From Cladorhizidae sp. MBARI D1340-BT2 (Eukaryota; Porifera; Demospongiae; Poecilosclerida; Cladorhizidae), in the NCBI GenBank assembly GCA_028752905.1, contig JAQNBH010000014.1, forward strand, positions 20,156,990 through 20,220,989: a DNA stretch of 64,000 bases, in the 5' to 3' direction. The position numbers and the translations under genes were made by a program. The notes under the pieces are model-generated. The model had not been told where the DNA came from. It made no database searches and saw only the letters and a program-made list of their open reading frames with translations. Positions 10,670-22,194 of this stretch are shown one piece after another. Position 1 is the first letter of the stretch. Every line of letters begins with the position of its first letter.

Positions 10670-12630
10670 CTGCAACAAAAATATTCCAGAACTAAAGAGA
10701 TATTTTAGAAAACAAAGGTGAGAATAAATACATTAAATATTACATGTAGATATAGAGATTGAAAATTACAAAGACTTCCTATTGTTGTAAAAATTACTTA
10801 AGTCAGAAAACATTTTGTGGGATATGCATGAAGAATATTGCAGGTTTTGTGAGTAGCTATACTGTCAAGATCCTTACAGTGGAATCCTCAAGGTATTACA
10901 TGACCATGAAAATTAAGCATAGGTATATAGCTATATATATAGCGGTTAATATCATCTAGCATTAGTGAATATAACATGTATCACGCATCGATCATATTCC
11001 AGCTGTGCAGGAACTGGATATAGTTGCCAAACTAATGTTCACCGATCTCCACAATCATTTTATTATGAAAGCGATTCTTTCAAACAGTTCACAGTAGCAA
11101 AAGGTTTGATATTGATCTCAGAACTCAAACAACAATGGACGACAAAACAGAATCATTTTACATTATATTTAATTTGACTCAAATCTTTGTTATATTATCA
11201 TATGGCTAGTTATTAATTTAAAAAAATTATAATAAATTTAAAAAAATAAACGAAGCAGAGGAAAAAAATCACATAATGATTTTTCAGGATGAAGGTGGGG
11301 TAATAATCTGGTAAGAGTCTTAGTTTTCTCTCGATCTGACATGACCTCCAAGTCTTGTGATTTCTATGGATGCCTACCTCCTTTTTAATCAGCTAAAATC
11401 AAGTTCCACATCTAGGCATGGAGAGTAGGAAAACCAATGTCTTCTTGACTGCATTAACTATACAATCTACATCAGTTAGGAAGACCAGTTAACAATGCAC
11501 TATGTATTGTACAACAGAGACATGAGCACCCAAGGTATGAGCAATACTCTTCTGTACAAAAGAAATCTAGGGGTACTTGAATCCATATTAAGCTGTTAAG
11601 TCAGCAACATCAGCTTTTGCAGCTGCAGAGTTAGTAGCTAAAAACTGTGCCTCTCTTCCATGCTGCACACATCACAAATAGGGAGAATGCAGGGATAAAA
11701 TAATTAATGCTACAGATTGTGTTAGAAGCAGACAGAACCTTGCCAATATATAAAATTCTACATTGTTGGATTAACTTGATAGCTGTTCAGAATGCTCTAC
11801 ATTATTAACATATCCTTGAATTCAGAATGCTCTACATTATTAACATATCCCTCCTATATTGAAAATATGCTCAGTAATCTTACCAACTATAATATTAACC
11901 TATTTTGTGCCAAGGGACAACAGTAACAATTACCAGTACTAGGAAGGGTATCCTGCCGCTGACATAGTTCCTAGGGAGAAAGATCAACAATCCGCAGTAC
12001 TAGGAAGGATACCTTGCCGCTGACATAGTTCCTACGCCATGCTGTCAAACGTCCTACAGTTAGTAGCTGACCCTGCACATCATTCTGCTAGCTTAACGAC
12101 GACCATTTCCAAAATATCCAACGAGCGATAATAATAAACGCGCGTGCCACCTTCGCCAGCGCACATGCTGCAAAACATAATAATTATGACACCGAAGATG
12201 CTGTCTATTCTACCAAGCTGAGGATAACAAAACTTGAACTCTAAGGAGGCTACAATCATGGTAAGTAGTATTCTAATAGATCGTCTACCAGTTGTAGTCC
12301 TGTCGCCACAACTTTTTTCCATAGGAATGCAAAAAAAAATATCACATCCATTTAACGTTAGAAAATAATAGGCAAAAATACATCTGACTTCACTAAGTCT
12401 GCAACAAAACCTACAGCAAAGAAAGAATTGCACTTCCTCTCTCAAAACAAAGAATGCAGAATGTTTCCTGTAAGTGCTTGTGTAGCAATTCTGAGCAGAA
12501 GAGCTTCAGAAACAGAAGCTGCCAAAGACAGCACTTGCAAAATTAGGCATCTTCTACCCCTCCCCTCACTTTAGAAGTCACAAAACTTGAAGTGACTAAA
12601 TATATGTAGGTCCACCGCCTCATTTTTAGG
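10670..12630. other. Non-coding stretch with small duplications
   Basis: AT-rich sequence with no ORF that resembles a known protein. Two perfect or near-perfect tandem duplications occur: a 35-bp unit at 11786-11855 (TTCAGAATGCTCTACATTAT...) and a 61-bp unit at 11934-12034 (CAGTACTAGGAAGG...). Upstream exons of the HECT gene could be hidden here. Confidence 0.5.
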
Positions 12631-12633
12631 GCA

Positions 12634-15211
12634 GGGTGTCATACAGGATTTTCCTGTAAGGGGGGGATATAACACAACTAGACTGGGAACACACCCTTTT
12701 AATGACCACACCCACTTTCATGCCATGTGCTTTCTTTGAAGTGAATTACCATTGTAATGACTTCTGTAGCTAAAGATAAAGTAGTATTGTAGTATTGAAT
12801 ATTCTTAAAATATTTCATTTTGGATTCTCTTTAGATTCCAGTTTACTTATTTTTACTTCGTTAGGAAATCTTAACCTCTGTTAGATCATTGTATTTTTGT
12901 GATTATAAATACATATGAATTGTGTGTACAAATCGGAATTAAAATTTGCTATCTTCTAATTATACTACACAACATGGATATCAGAAAGTTTTTATCTAGG
13001 AAGAGACCAAGTGAGGATATAGATGAATCTAATGATGAGCTAACTAGCACCGTAGCTACTCCTCAGTCTGATGATGAACCTAATGATGAGCTTACTAGTA
13101 CAATAGCTACTCCTCAGTCTGATGACGAACCTATAACTCTAGCTACTCTCCAGTCTACGAACCTACCAAAGCTATTAAAAAAAAGTTTACAAATCCAGGC
13201 TCACTTACAGATCTCAATGGGAGTCTAAATAGCCTTGGATATATTATTATGATGAGGTAGTTATGATGAGGTAGAGAAAGGTATGTTTTGCCAAATTGGT
13301 CAAAACCATGGAAAACCACCAGCAAATGCCCATGGAGCTTTGACATCTCGAGGAGTATTGGACTGGAACCGCGTCACTGAGTTACTCAAGCTGCAAAATG
13401 GCATGACTGCAAAGATGGCAGAACAGCCAAGTGTTGTTGATCTCCAATGTGCTGCAGCTGTAAGGAGTGCCAATGAAAAGCGAGCAAATAACAGGGCAAT
13501 ACTTCTAAAATTGCTGCGCTCGGTCTACTTCTTGCTCAAACACGGAATTCTCCATACTACCACCTTTCAGGCTAGCTGCTAGTGGTGACAAACTTCTTTA
13601 GCAACACAATAATGGGGCTCCTGCAAATGCATCATAAACCTCTAAATTTTCTGTGACATCCCTCATAGAAGCTATTGCCACCTGGATCGATGGAAATCTT
13701 TTGGTTTGTTTAAAGGAGAGCCCGTACTTTTTGATCCTTGCTGATGAGTGTGAGGATATTAGCATACAAGAAGAACTTTCTGTGTGTTGCCAATGGATAG
13801 TAAATGGCCAGCCAGAGGAACATTTCCTAACAATCCTACACATTCTTGCTCATGATGCTGCAACCATCACAGAGTCACTGGAATCCTTTATTGACTTAAA
13901 ACATCTTGATGACCGTAAATTGGTTGGCCAAGGATATGATGGTGCAGCGGTGTTTGCAGGAAGTAAAACTGGAGTGCATGTAAGGATGGAGACTACTCTG
14001 CACATGCCATGTACATCCATTGCTCTTGCCATGAGCTACAGAAGTATAGAAGCAGCAGAGAGTGTTCTTGAGATAAAGAAGATTTTTGGCTTGATGGAAA
14101 ATTTATGGAAACTCTTCTTCTACTCTGCCCCAAAAACTCAAGCCTTAAAAGAAGTACAGGCTTTTCTCAGATCGTCTGAATTTAAGATCGTGAAGCCTAG
14201 TGATATGCGTTGGCTTTCGAATGAGAAGAGTATGAGAACAATTCGAAAGGACCTTCCTGCTCCTGCAACAACTTTACGAGACCACAGGTAATGCAGAAGC
14301 ATTCGGCTTGAGTACACTTCTTGCTACCTTTACTGCAAGCCAGTATTGGCTTTTTTCAGACATTTTGGCAAGAATGAATGCTTCTATGCAAAGGAAAGTT
14401 GCTGATTTCAGTTATTTACAGTTTTTATTGACGTGTACATTTGATGAATTGAAGTCACTGAAGAATGAAAATGCAGAATGGTGTTCTTCCCCTAAATTAA
14501 CTGGTACAAAGTTATAGACTGATGAATATGGCATAGATATTGGAAGATATATTTCTGGATCAGCCCATTCAAGATTCATGTCCATCAACAATACTAAGTA
14601 TCTTGATCACATTGGCATCCCATACATTGATGTTTTGATTGACAACATCAAGGGGCGATTTTGTGATAAAGCAGTTCAACTACTAGTTGCCACATTCATC
14701 TCCAATCCTGCTTTGCTACCCACAGGAGAGTCTTTATTTTTCCATGGCCATCAATCGATTCAGAATTTGGCTGGATTCTATGGTAATGAAACCTCAGTGA
14801 AGTATAATGGTGTAACTTACACATCACCTCCACTTCCAGAAGAACTTGTGTCTGAATTGAAATTTTTCAGGAGGGCACTTCGCAAAGAAAAGGGGGTGAT
14901 AATGCTTTCGAAGAAGCTAGCAAAACCTCTTAGCATGCAAGATGTAATTCAGTCAATGAAAGCTACAGAAGCATAAGGCATATTTCCATAAACCTTTGCC
15001 CTCCTTCATATCATTTTGGTCTTGCCAATTGGGATTTCAACAGTGGAGTGATCTTTTAGTGAAATGAAAATGATTAAGACCAGACTTACAAATCACCTAT
15101 CTGATTGTAACCTGTCTAGGTTAATGAAGATTGCTATAGAGCGACCAGAACTGATGAATGAGAAATTCTTGACATTTTAAAAGAAACTAATAGAAGAATT
15201 GATCTTTAATT
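12634..15211 (+). pseudogene. Decayed hAT transposon with transposase pseudogene
   Basis: Coding remains start at ATG 12974 (MDIRKFLSRKRPSED) and end near 15211. In order: LADECEDISIQEELSVCCQW and GYDGAAVFAGSKTGVHVRM (about 13730-13990), PSDMRWLSNEKSM (about 14195-14235), a long middle region to 14970, then SFSEMKMIKTRLTNHLSDCN and LMKIAIERPEL (about 15045-15150), which is the hAT C-terminal dimerisation domain. At least five frame breaks or stops separate the pieces. The arrangement parallels the nearly intact hAT gene at 60.8-63.0 kb. A possible terminus CAGGGTGTCATACAGG...GGGGGGG lies at 12634. Dead copy. Confidence 0.85.
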
Positions 15212-15299
15212 AGCTGCACTGAGTATATATACTGTTATAATACACATGCATGCACAAGCAATAATTTGTTTTCCTCTCCATGGCATTTAATTATCAATT

Positions 15300-15720
15300 T
15301 GATCTTAGCTATATAGTGGGGGGAAGGAGGGGGGGGGGGGGGGAACTTGGGTCAGAGGGGGTAATCTCCCTCCCCCCCCACTTCCTATATGAAATATGAA
15401 ACCATGTATGGTATAAGTGTTACTACATGATAGGAGATGGGAATAGTGGGCTCACACAACCACCATTAGGTTTTAATCCAGTTCACTTCACCACCATACC
15501 ATCCAATTCCTGGTGGTTGCCCACTCAAGTTTTAGCCAATAGAAGTGATGCTTCTTGTGAAACTTCCTGCAAAGAGGGAATATAGTGCAAACACTTTTTA
15601 AATATCTTCCTGTATATAACACACACACACATATGCACACACACATACACATATGCGCACACACACCAACAACACACACACATGCACACACTGCCTTCAA
15701 TTGATACCATCATAATAGCA
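15300..15720. repeat. G-run and (AC)n microsatellite
   Basis: A G-rich tract at about 15318-15362 faces a C-rich stretch at 15369-15380, and an imperfect (AC)n microsatellite lies at about 15618-15690. ORFs over the AC repeat are low-complexity artefacts. Confidence 0.8.
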
Positions 15721-15970
15721 AGATAAGAGAGTCAACCAAAACTTATAATGCCAATCTAACACAACCAGTGTGCGAATTATAACTAAAATCAAGCTGGAGG
15801 AAAATTGGGTATGAGACACATGGCATTCTAGCCAGCCCTGTCATTTCTTCTGAGAGCACACCACTCTGTCCACTCCTCTCCATGTCAAATGCTGTCATTT
15901 TAGAGTCAAAATTAATTGCCCCCAATACAACAATCAGGCTGCTACAGTTCAGAAAAGAGAAGGTTTAAGC

Positions 15971-16539
15971 CCAGTTCACAATATGGCACAAGTCAATCCA
16001 TTGCGTGATCCATTGCTCTGATATTGTGAACCAGTTAACGCAACAGACTAGGGATCTAATGGATACTAGATATGAAATGCATGAGCTGGATTAGATTGTA
16101 TCTAATCCATTGCATCAGACCAATCGGAATCCTAGAAAATATCTTGTGTTGAACTTTACACTACTTCCATATGTCTCTAGAATTATTGAAGTGGTGAGGA
16201 GCTTTCCCAACCTCTGGCTGGTCTAAGCTAGAGGCTATTAAGATGTTAGGCCCAAAGAAAATGCCGGTAAGGAAGTTGCTATCCGGGTAACTAGCTAGCT
16301 ATTACCAGCTATAAGTTATTTCTGCACCTCCTCCTGCTAGCCAATAGCAAAATTAAATCCAACTCTTCCTCATTGCTAGTACTGCCATCTATTGTATTGG
16401 TCAAAGTTGAAACACACCAGTCTCAATCGATTCAATGCAAATATTGTGAACTTTGCAGCAGAACAGAATGGATTACGCATCGCATGCAATGGAAATGGAT
16501 TCAATGCAACAGATTGTCATCCGTCATATTGTGAACCGG
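15971..16539. mobile_element. Possible MITE with short terminal inverted repeats
   Basis: Left end CCAGTTCACAATATGGC and right end (reverse complement) CCGGTTCACAATATGAC match at 15 of 17 positions. Subterminal blocks with CAATCCATTGCG-like words recur near both ends. No transposase is encoded. A target duplication is not clear. Confidence 0.4.
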
Positions 16540-17264
16540 CCTTTACGTGCAGGCAAATAACTCTTGAGACTGCTAGTAGCTGTCTTGACCCTGTGCAACA
16601 ATCAGGTGGTTACAGTTCAGAATGGGCTAGGTTTACATGCCTCACCTGTGATTTGCCAATAGTAGCTAGTTTTGAGAAATTCAAAAACTAAGTGATTCCT
16701 GCTGAAGATCTTCTCAGACACAGAGCATGTAATAACAAGACAATTGTATGCATGTATACCAGCTGCTGGACACATCTGCTATAATTATAAACAAGACCTA
16801 TATACATGTACTGTAGTATTGTAGTATAGAAAACAAAGAAGTATTTCTGGTTGAGCTTGTTCCATTCCATTTTATTCACAGAGCAATTTAAGGAAGGACT
16901 AGTGGTCAATAATATCTTTTTTCTGACACGCCATAATTGTCTTATAACTTCAATGAATGAAAATTGTATGATAAAAGATGTCTGTGCTTAATACATGGTA
17001 ACAATATTATGCAGTTTTGTGTCAGGGGCATAAAATAGTGGAGATCCTACATTCTGCAAGGATCTTTGACCATACAATACTCATATGAACTTCAAACCTT
17101 TTTATATCTCCATCAATAACTACATAAAAGATTGTCCCATAAAAGATTGTTGGAAGTAGCAGACTTTAGAGATTCTGATTGCTCTTGTTAACTCAGTTAT
17201 TATTCATTTAATTTTTTGGTCTGATTTAAGACGTTGCCCCAAGTCCCATAATTATCCTTAGACT

Positions 17265-17333
17265 CTCAGCCTGGAAACAGGATACCTAGGCTCAGCCTGG
17301 AAACAGGACACCTAGGCTCAGCCTGGAAACAGG
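17265..17333. repeat. 30-bp unit, about 2.3 copies
   Basis: CTCAGCCTGGAAACAGGAYA followed by CCTAGG is repeated in tandem. Confidence 0.85.
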
Positions 17334-17829
17334 AAACTGTAGTGTTCTGTACAATCACTGTTCAGAATCTATTCACTATAAGTTCTTTTTCCCTTCCTGC
17401 ACAAACAGGGCCACAATAGTAACTGCCCTTCTAATAATAATCACAGGTAAATAAAGTTACATGTATTGTAGGTGGCCACTAAATCTCCTATTAGACAATA
17501 TAGAGTGTACACATATGCTATAGACTTTTAACATTACAAGCATACGACTATATTCACTCGAATAGAAGTAGCGACTTATACATAATTATTTATTTTAGCT
17601 GCCATGGTTTGTGACACACAGTTACACAAGTGCTGTGGTATAACACATGCACAGTGCAAAAGAAAAGTTGAAAAGACTGCCTTTAGCCTCTGAATCCTAG
17701 GGTACTCTTGGATCAGAAGTGAAAGGCTGTGGAGGAGGGGGCTGTTCATTATACAACACTTCTGTGGCTGCGTACGCAACCTACATTAGTAGTTTGTTTA
17801 TAAAAATTATAGTATAGAGATATTTTCAG

Positions 17830-17935
17830 TCAGTTACTGAGTTCCTGCTCGTCAACAAGAAGTTTATTATCTTCTTCATCCCATTGCTCCAGGGAAGTGA
17901 ATGCATCTTCTCCCTCACTGTCACTCTTCGAACAG
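17830..17935 (-). CDS. Possible acidic C-terminal exon
   Basis: One minus-strand frame reads SKSDSEGEDAFTSLEQWDEE followed by DNKLLVDEQELSN and a stop at 17830. A possible acceptor (CTCGCCAG) lies just upstream. The acidic, low-complexity composition is typical of real protein tails, but no other exon was found. A longer frame in the same place (17826-18149, minus) looks less protein-like. Confidence 0.22.
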
Positions 17936-18299
17936 CTGGCGAGTATGTAGTTTCAGCAATGGCTGCAACAGCTGAAGCTGCTACTCTCCTTGAGGCAGCG
18001 TTTTCAGATCCTTCTACATACACCTTCACAGATATTGCACAACAAGCTTTTATAAACCTGGCAGCTTTTATAGTTGAGTGCAACAGATTAACCAAATGTG
18101 CGCTGGTACTAGTACATTGATAATTTACTACACTGTAGGTGTGCCGCAATTGGAAGTCTACATTTTCGAGTGTGACTTCTAATCAAGTGGACATGTACAT
18201 AGATAATATAGATAGACCTATCCCTACTGCAATGCCATTATGCAGACACATGTCTAGCATGATACAGTAAGTCTCTCTAAAAGAATATTATTACTACCC

Positions 18300-18425
18300 T
18301 ATAGGAACACATTCAATACAATGCAATCACTTCCTCAATAATCAACTTAAATTTAACTTATATGTGCTCACTCAATATTTCTAGATAGATGCTCTAACCT
18401 TCATCAGGATTATGCATTATGATGT
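18300..18425 (-). mobile_element. Degenerate copy of hammerhead-like foldback family
   Basis: The minus strand reads CCTGATGAAGGTTAGAGCAT, then CTATCTAGAAA and further on AGTTGATTATTGAGGAAG, parallel to the better copies at 26.5, 27.9 and 32.2 kb. The GAAAC block of the motif is degraded. Confidence 0.6.
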
Positions 18426-18526
18426 TTTTCCATTGATTTTTAAAGGAAACTCCTGATGACAAATATCTGATCTTCCTTGTTCTCATACTCGACGTTCTCA
18501 ATTCCTTCTTGAGAGAGCTAATAGCC

Positions 18527-19390
18527 ATGGCAGCTTCAGACAGTCATGTTGCTGGCATTGCTACGGTAGCCTGTTTCGGTATTCTGGGCTTCATTCTCAT
18601 CGGCCTTTCGCCCTTTACCTTCTGCTTCACTATCCTGAACCCACCAACGATAAGTGCATGGCTGGTGCGATTGGTTGCCGTGGTGCTATATTTTTACAGC
18701 GACAATATTGGCTACATTCTGCAGAGGTACGGAGAAGAGTTGGGATGCGGGGATATGTGCATCAAAAACAATCGCATCGCAGCAGTGGTCCTCTTAGGAA
18801 GTTCTATGATCTTCATGCAAATCATTCCTTTGCTACTCAGAGACATAGCAATACTGATCAAAGAGAACTACCACTACAAACATGGTGAGTGGTACTACAC
18901 TCTGGACTTGGTGGCACTCTTGGTTAGAATAGACACCATCTTCACCGTTACAGCCATCATGTCCCAAACTAGTGCCTATTGTGGCCTCATTGACAGGAGC
19001 TTGGGCTGGTCATTCTTCACCATCTGCACCATCATCGGTATCAATGCCCTCATCGTCACGAGCATATACAATGCATCTAAGATCGATGATGAACATGCTA
19101 TCAAAAACTTACCAGCCATGGGTGCTACGCCCATCCTCGTGGTGATCCTCCTCAGCATCAGTCTGCCACTGTACCTCCTCGCAGACAACCAGCAGCCTTT
19201 AGACTGTGTGTGGGGGTGTGATTCCTATGCCAACAACATGACTGCCATCGTTGCTGCTGACTCTGGAATCAATTGCAACATGAAGGCTAATAGTGGACTG
19301 AGGCTCGGCTTCATGACGGCCATCTTTGCATTTGTGCTTTTGTCACTGGCACTGCTGGGATGTAATTGGAGGGTTGAAAATATCGTCTAA
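18527..19390 (+). CDS. Multi-pass membrane protein, single exon, unrecognised family
   Basis: Open frame of 287 codons. The ATG at 18527 is chosen because it sits in AATAGCCATGG, a strong eukaryotic start context; upstream in-frame sequence lacks another ATG. There are about seven hydrophobic stretches, at roughly residues 10-30, 45-60, 85-105, 125-145, 165-185, 205-225 and 260-280. A cysteine-bearing loop lies between the last two (LDCVWGCDSYANN), suggesting an extracellular disulphide loop. No GPCR signature (DRY, NPxxY) is visible. Intronless. It could be a receptor-like or tetraspan-type protein of a lineage-specific family; no function is claimed. Confidence 0.75.
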   Translation: MAASDSHVAGIATVACFGILGFILIGLSPFTFCFTILNPPTISAWLVRLVAVVLYFYSDNIGYILQRYGEELGCGDMCIKNNRIAAVVLLGSSMIFMQIIPLLLRDIAILIKENYHYKHGEWYYTLDLVALLVRIDTIFTVTAIMSQTSAYCGLIDRSLGWSFFTICTIIGINALIVTSIYNASKIDDEHAIKNLPAMGATPILVVILLSISLPLYLLADNQQPLDCVWGCDSYANNMTAIVAADSGINCNMKANSGLRLGFMTAIFAFVLLSLALLGCNWRVENIV

Positions 19391-21425
19391 ATTAACCCAA
19401 TAACCAACTCACACCATATTGACTGAAATGCATACTAACTGCCAACTGAATGCCACAATTATTAACAATTCCACCAGAAAACATTAGTAATTTTTGGCTT
19501 TGAATAATATTTTTGAATTTAATGTTTATTCTTCAAGGAATGCTGCATAATATATATAATATAATATTATATATAGATTTATTTTTAGTAAATGTTTTTA
19601 AGTTTGTATGTATATTTCAAATGAAATGGCCCCAACAACCTCCTTATATTGAACAGGCATGCTGGGACAGCATAATTACACCAGTGACTAGATGATGGTT
19701 GCAGTGTATGATAACAACAATGAATGATAATCTGTTGATGATTTGTAGCACTGAAGGAGTACTCTGGCAGTCAATTGTAGAGAGAAATATATGGTCAGGT
19801 TATATATAGGCAACAGTCAACATATTTATGTCAACTGTATTCGTGATTAATTAGAGCTACTGGAAATACAAAATGCCAAATCAGCACCCTTACAAGCTGT
19901 TCCTATGGTGTGGCCTTCTTAATTAGCAATCAGCACTTCAATCAGCACCTTGTGTCGTGTGTAATTCTAGATATAACCCAACTATTGTTAAATCTGTCTA
20001 GATTTAACAATAGACATGAAAACAAGAGTAGCCAATGAATATATATATAGTAACATAATTATGATTAAAACATGAGCTTTGGTTGTTTACATTCCATCCC
20101 ATCAGGCACATCTCTCCTGGCACATCACTTTGTCTTAATGTTGCTGATGTACATCATTGTTGCCACTCAGAAGCTTCTTGGCACTGCTCGGAAGTCTACT
20201 GTTCCTGGAAAACCAGATCAAGCTGCCACCTTACTCTCGGCCTTCACTCTCGCTGGGGCGTTGAGCTCTTCCTACCTTCTACAGAACTGTCAGCTGTGCC
20301 ACCCTCACTGCACAGTCCCGCTGACATGACAGATATGCCAAAAGTCCCGTATTTGCTTGCCACTCCTGTTTTAAACCCAGGCAGTTCACTCTTTAATGTT
20401 TTATAGCCAAGGTCAGCTATGGAATGGAGAAACGTGTGATGAATGATGAGTCTCCCTTGTGAACTGACTAGTAGCTAGCCGGTATAGGCCAGCGCCTTCC
20501 ACCACAATTAGCATAACCTTCGCACTCTAGCTGCAAGCATTATTATGGCTCCACCTACTTCAAAATGTTATCACAACTAACTACCAGCTGAATTTCTAGA
20601 ACCACTTCCCGATCAGCTCATGCTCTTTATCAGACAATCAAGTCTGTCAATGTGTCTGCTTCAGACCATGTCCATGAGTCCCTGTCAAGTTTCACAATTC
20701 CCATGTAGAAAACAAGCACAAACTACTGCAGGACTGGAGGAGAACCAAATTTAATCTGCTGTGACTGAACATATATCCATGTTTTGTGAAATAGTCAGAT
20801 CCTTGAAAATGCCAATGCAGGAAAGGTTAGGACATCTGGAAAGAAACCACTGTAAGCATTTGATCTCAAATTCCGCTTTTCTGCAACCTTGGACATCAAA
20901 CATATGGTCAATAAACGCACTGATTCATGTTTGAGGTGCAGTTTATTTTGACTTCACAGCAGTGGAACTAGCAATCCTTGCTTCCAGATGCCCAAACCTT
21001 TCCAGTGGCTTCACATCATCATGATAACCTCGTTAAAAGTGTCAAGATCAGTACAGGATTAGGACTTCAGCTACATGTATGGTTAGGGCCAGGGCAGTGG
21101 CTAGGGTTAGAGCCAAGCAGCGGCTAGGGTTCAGTTGTTAAGGTTGGGGACAGGGCAGGAACTCAGCATCTCAATGCAACAATGCTCATGCCTCATAATG
21201 ATCCTATAATGCTAGGATTTTAGCCAACACTATGGGGAACCAGCATATTCCGCTCCCCCCATAGCCACCTATAATTATTACTGTACCTGGCTGCATGAAT
21301 ATACAAATATACAAATAAGAATTAGTAAAAAGCTATTTGCCCCAATTAACTCCACCTAAATATGGTTGGTGGTGATATACTGAGCGTTTATGTTTAAGTA
21401 AGGGGGGACATACATAACCATAAAG
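19391..21425. other. Intergenic, no supported gene
   Basis: AT-rich sequence with short unsupported frames (for example 85 codons at 20072-20329). A G-rich patch with repeated CTAGGGTT-like words lies at about 21078-21150. Confidence 0.5.
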
Positions 21426-21431
21426 TAGAAC

Positions 21432-21965
21432 AAGTGTTAAAAACTTGGGGTTATCACTTTATAGCTCCATAGATTCTGCATATATCGTCAAAAGATGGGT
21501 CCCTCTGTGTGCTCTACTTCGATACTTCATAGTTATAACTATACCCAAGTTACTGGAGCTGGATTGGCTGAGTGCCTGATTTCTCTGCATAAATATCTCC
21601 AGATTGCCAAGTGCTAGTGCTAAAATTTGTGTCGTCAAGCCCGCAGTTGAAAAATGAATTACCTTAAAATACCTTACAATTTTATTTTCCAACCGCGTTA
21701 TTGACCATGTTCTTAGCCTAATGAAAAAAGTCATTGCATGCAGTAGCCACTGCAGCTCTCTAGCACTTGGCAACCTGGATATATTTATGCAGAGAAATGA
21801 GGCACTCAGAGCTCCACTAACTTGGGTATAGTTGTACCTATGAAAAGGTTTTAGTATCAAAAGAGAGCAGAGCACACAGAGAGACCGATCTTTTGAGTCA
21901 ACTCCATACATGAAGTTTGCAGAATCTACGGAGCTATAAAGTGGAATAAGTTTTTAATACTTGCT
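21432..21965. mobile_element. Large foldback (inverted repeat) element
   Basis: The left arm (about 21432-21620) and right arm (about 21770-21965) are inverted copies. Shared words in the same order include ACTTTATAGCTCC, AGATTCTGCA, TCTGTGTGCTCT, ACTATACCCAAGTTA, TTTCTCTGCATAAATAT and TTGCCAAGTGCTAG. Arms are diverged, with small indels. A spacer of about 150 bases separates them. No coding potential, so a MITE/foldback type. Confidence 0.75.
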
Positions 21966-22019
21966 ACTTTATAGTTTTGTCCCTGTATCCTTTTACCAAA
22001 CATAATATGCATGTCACCC

Positions 22020-22190
22020 ATGCCGGGATAGGATAACACACCACTGTGTCATAGACAGCATAACATTATAGATGTATACCCACACAGACAGCATAACATT
22101 AGATGTATACCCACACAGTCTGTCAGGATAGGACAACACTCACCACTATGTCATAGACACCATAACATTAGATGTATACCCACACAGACA
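22020..22190. repeat. Tandem repeat with ATAACATTAGATGTATACCC
   Basis: Three imperfect units containing CATAGACAGCATAACATTA and GATGTATACCCACACAG, directly before the large array. Confidence 0.8.
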
Positions 22191-22194
22191 CCCT

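Noticed and set aside
20072..20406. 85- and 107-codon overlapping frames
   Set aside because: No recognisable motif and no splice or start support; left as non-coding.
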